A stretch of 64,000 nucleotides of DNA from Sympetrum striolatum. Taxonomy: Eukaryota; Arthropoda; Insecta; Odonata; Libellulidae. The position numbers and the translations under genes were made by a program. Below, piece by piece: positions 62,781-64,000 of the stretch (its first letter is position 1; the number at the start of each line of letters is the position of its first letter). The DNA lies in contig OX388350.1 in assembly GCA_947579665.1 (NCBI GenBank), forward strand, positions 89,795,152 through 89,859,151, read 5' to 3'. A model generated the notes under the pieces. That model worked only from the letters and a program-made list of their open reading frames with translations, ran no database searches and was not told where the DNA came from.

Positions 62781-63505
62781 CGCTGTTAAAAGTGTATACT
62801 GGCGCCCACACAACAAAGTTTTCCTTTTTTTGAAAATAAAGCGTGCGGTGGCAGAGCACACGGAGACACGACTCGAACTCCTTACGCACCGAAGACATAC
62901 CCGGCGTTCTTTCTTTCCTTTAACTGGAACAAAACACAAGTGGTGAAGTAGCAAAATATTGATTATCTCACACCTGACTGAAACGGTAAGGCGTAAATAT
63001 GTTTAATTATTTGTAGAATGAAAATGATTAAAAATATATCAGTGTGATAATTATTATAACTTATTGTCACTATCAATTACAAGGCATGAAATTATGTACA
63101 ACTTAAAACTGATTTTCTAAACTTAGGTCTGATATTATGACATATATTTAGAGTCGACCTTCACTGAAATCGTCACGTAAACTCTAACAATACGTATTAT
63201 AGTCGATATTTAAACTTTAATTGATATTTAACTCGTAAAAGCACAGAACACCAATACTAAAAGAAATGAAAGCACCATTTAGGGGGAAGCAAGGGGCGAT
63301 CGCAACGCCCCTAGTATCGTGGCCTGGAACTACTAATATGAAAATATTAACTTCAAAACAAGAAATGAGAATTTTAGCGATATTTATTTCCCCGAGCGTA
63401 GTTTGAATTTTGAATAAAGTCGTTTGCATATTATACATATTTAAGTAATAATTAATACACTGGCCTTAAGGAAGTGCTTTAGATATCGCAGAAGACAAAC
63501 AAGAG
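62781..63505. other. AT-rich flank, no gene recognised
   Basis: There is no protein similarity I can recognise on either strand; short open frames at 62,763-62,954 and 63,217-63,438 (- strand) lack recognisable motifs. A GC-richer piece at about 62,830-62,920 contains gagttcgagtc on the - strand, resembling an RNA polymerase III B box but without a tRNA fold or A box. A 7-bp inverted repeat occurs at 63,292-63,312. Confidence 0.5.
63292..63312. repeat. Short perfect inverted repeat
   Basis: AGGGGCG (63,292-63,298) and CGCCCCT (63,306-63,312) are perfect complements with a 7-nt loop, in a local GC-rich spot of AT-rich DNA. There is no T-run or other sign of a terminator, and the function is unknown. 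Confidence 0.5.
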
Positions 63506-63525
63506 TTGCTATTTATATTTACAAA

Positions 63526-63531
63526 TTTATT
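63526..63531 (-). promoter_or_regulatory. Polyadenylation signal AATAAA (- strand)
   Basis: AATAAA reads on the - strand 129 bases after the TAG that closes the possible terminal exon. In AT-rich DNA this hexamer is common by chance, so its value depends on the exon being real. Confidence 0.3.
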
Positions 63532-63659
63532 TCAAATCTAATTTTACACATACAATTCTGTCAACATCAATTACTTGTACCCCTTGTATAGCTCCTTACA
63601 ATTTCAAAAAGCTTATTTAAACATTAATTCCACACTCTATAAGAATATAGTATTATAAT

Positions 63660-63766
63660 CTAATAATGTAAGAAAATAGAAAATAAATCTTCAAGACAAT
63701 CATGAATTTGTGGCTGACCATCGTCCTCAGGGCGTTGAGTGAATTTGTCGTCCCCACGTGCTGATT
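63660..63766 (-). CDS. Possible terminal coding exon of an unidentified gene
   Basis: On the - strand a strong 3' splice-site context, TTTTCCTTTCTTGCAG, ends at 63,767. If splicing occurs there, the following sequence can be read for 34 full codons after a split codon, starting around SARGDDKF, rich in acidic and polar residues, and ending CLEDLFSIFLHY before TAG at 63,662-63,660. A second frame is also open over the same stretch, so the choice of frame is uncertain. A polyadenylation signal lies about 130 bp downstream. I recognise no family. Upstream exons would lie beyond the window or in the blank 63,786-64,000. Prediction only. Confidence 0.3.
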
Positions 63767-63785
63767 CTGCAAGAAAGGAAAATTA

Positions 63786-64000
63786 CATTAGAGATGATGA
63801 GAAATTCAGTGAGTGAATAATACTGGCTGATTATTCCGCAACCACTCAGGAAGTTATCAGCGTTCCTCTTTTTTCATAGGGTATACCTATTTAGCAAAGA
63901 GTAGGCCTATGAGACAAAAAAGTAATTTTATATTATGGCTCATAAATGACATAAGGAATTTATTTGATATAGTGGATATATTTTTAACGTAAGAAAATAT
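63786..64000. other. Non-coding AT-rich end of window
   Basis: No gene, repeat or RNA is recognisable here. If the exon at 63,766-63,660 is real, this would be intron upstream of it on the - strand. Confidence 0.4.

Noticed and set aside
62786..62800. Retroviral-type primer-binding site (actggcgcccac)
   Set aside because: Only about ten bases resemble the tggcgccc start of such sites; no LTR end precedes it, and the upstream DNA is Tigger transposase remnant.
62840..62910. tRNA gene or tRNA-derived SINE on the - strand
   Set aside because: gagttcgagtc looks like a B box, but the T-arm does not pair well, no A box lies upstream at the right distance, and no cloverleaf can be drawn.
62763..62954. 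Minus-strand 63-residue open frame rich in Arg and Cys
   Set aside because: It has no family motif, and it overlaps the presumed edge of the Tigger remnant and the GC-rich B-box-like piece.

Overview
The window is animal-type nuclear DNA. About nine tenths of it (1 to about 58,577) is one satellite array with a monomer of about 163-164 bp, at roughly 30% GC, in a single orientation throughout. I found no protein gene inside it. The last 5.4 kb is a flank of decayed transposable elements. The kind of organism is inferred: BEL/Pao retroelements are known from animals, the flank also holds a pogo/Tigger DNA transposon remnant, and the satellite shows no CpG depletion. An invertebrate, probably an arthropod, fits best. 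Species and chromosome position cannot be read from the sequence.

Array layout: 1-8,744 irregular mixtures with short dimer-scale and 7/10-monomer echoes; 8,745-17,319 three copies of a 17-18-monomer higher-order unit (2.77-2.94 kb); 17,320-28,060 overlapping duplications of 7, 13-14 and 19 monomers; 28,061-36,940 a mosaic with a 7/5-monomer alternation; 36,941-49,300 a nested 19-monomer (3,104 bp) plus 8-monomer (about 1,308 bp) organisation; 49,301-50,748 a mixed stretch; 50,749-55,592 two nearly identical 2,422-bp copies built of a diverged subfamily; 55,593-58,577 strongly decayed monomers. Order and homogeneity are high inside and fall toward the right edge, as expected when unequal exchange and conversion keep the core uniform and the border decays.

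Flank layout: 58,578-58,825 is an unclassified junction with a 9-bp direct repeat around a GC-rich patch. From about 58,826 to 61,286 lies the gag-protease-reverse transcriptase part of a dead BEL/Pao element on the + strand. At 61,287 it is cut by the end of a Tigger-like transposon lying in the opposite orientation, of which only the C-terminal half of the transposase gene remains (to about 62,780). From there to 64,000 the DNA is AT-rich and mostly blank, except for a possible terminal coding exon with polyadenylation signal on the - strand (63,766-63,526).

No working gene system is visible. The interest lies in satellite organisation: linked monomer classes, a near-invariant box beside a swappable linker, helically phased A/T tracts, traceable exchange junctions, and a recent large duplication in the old border of the array.
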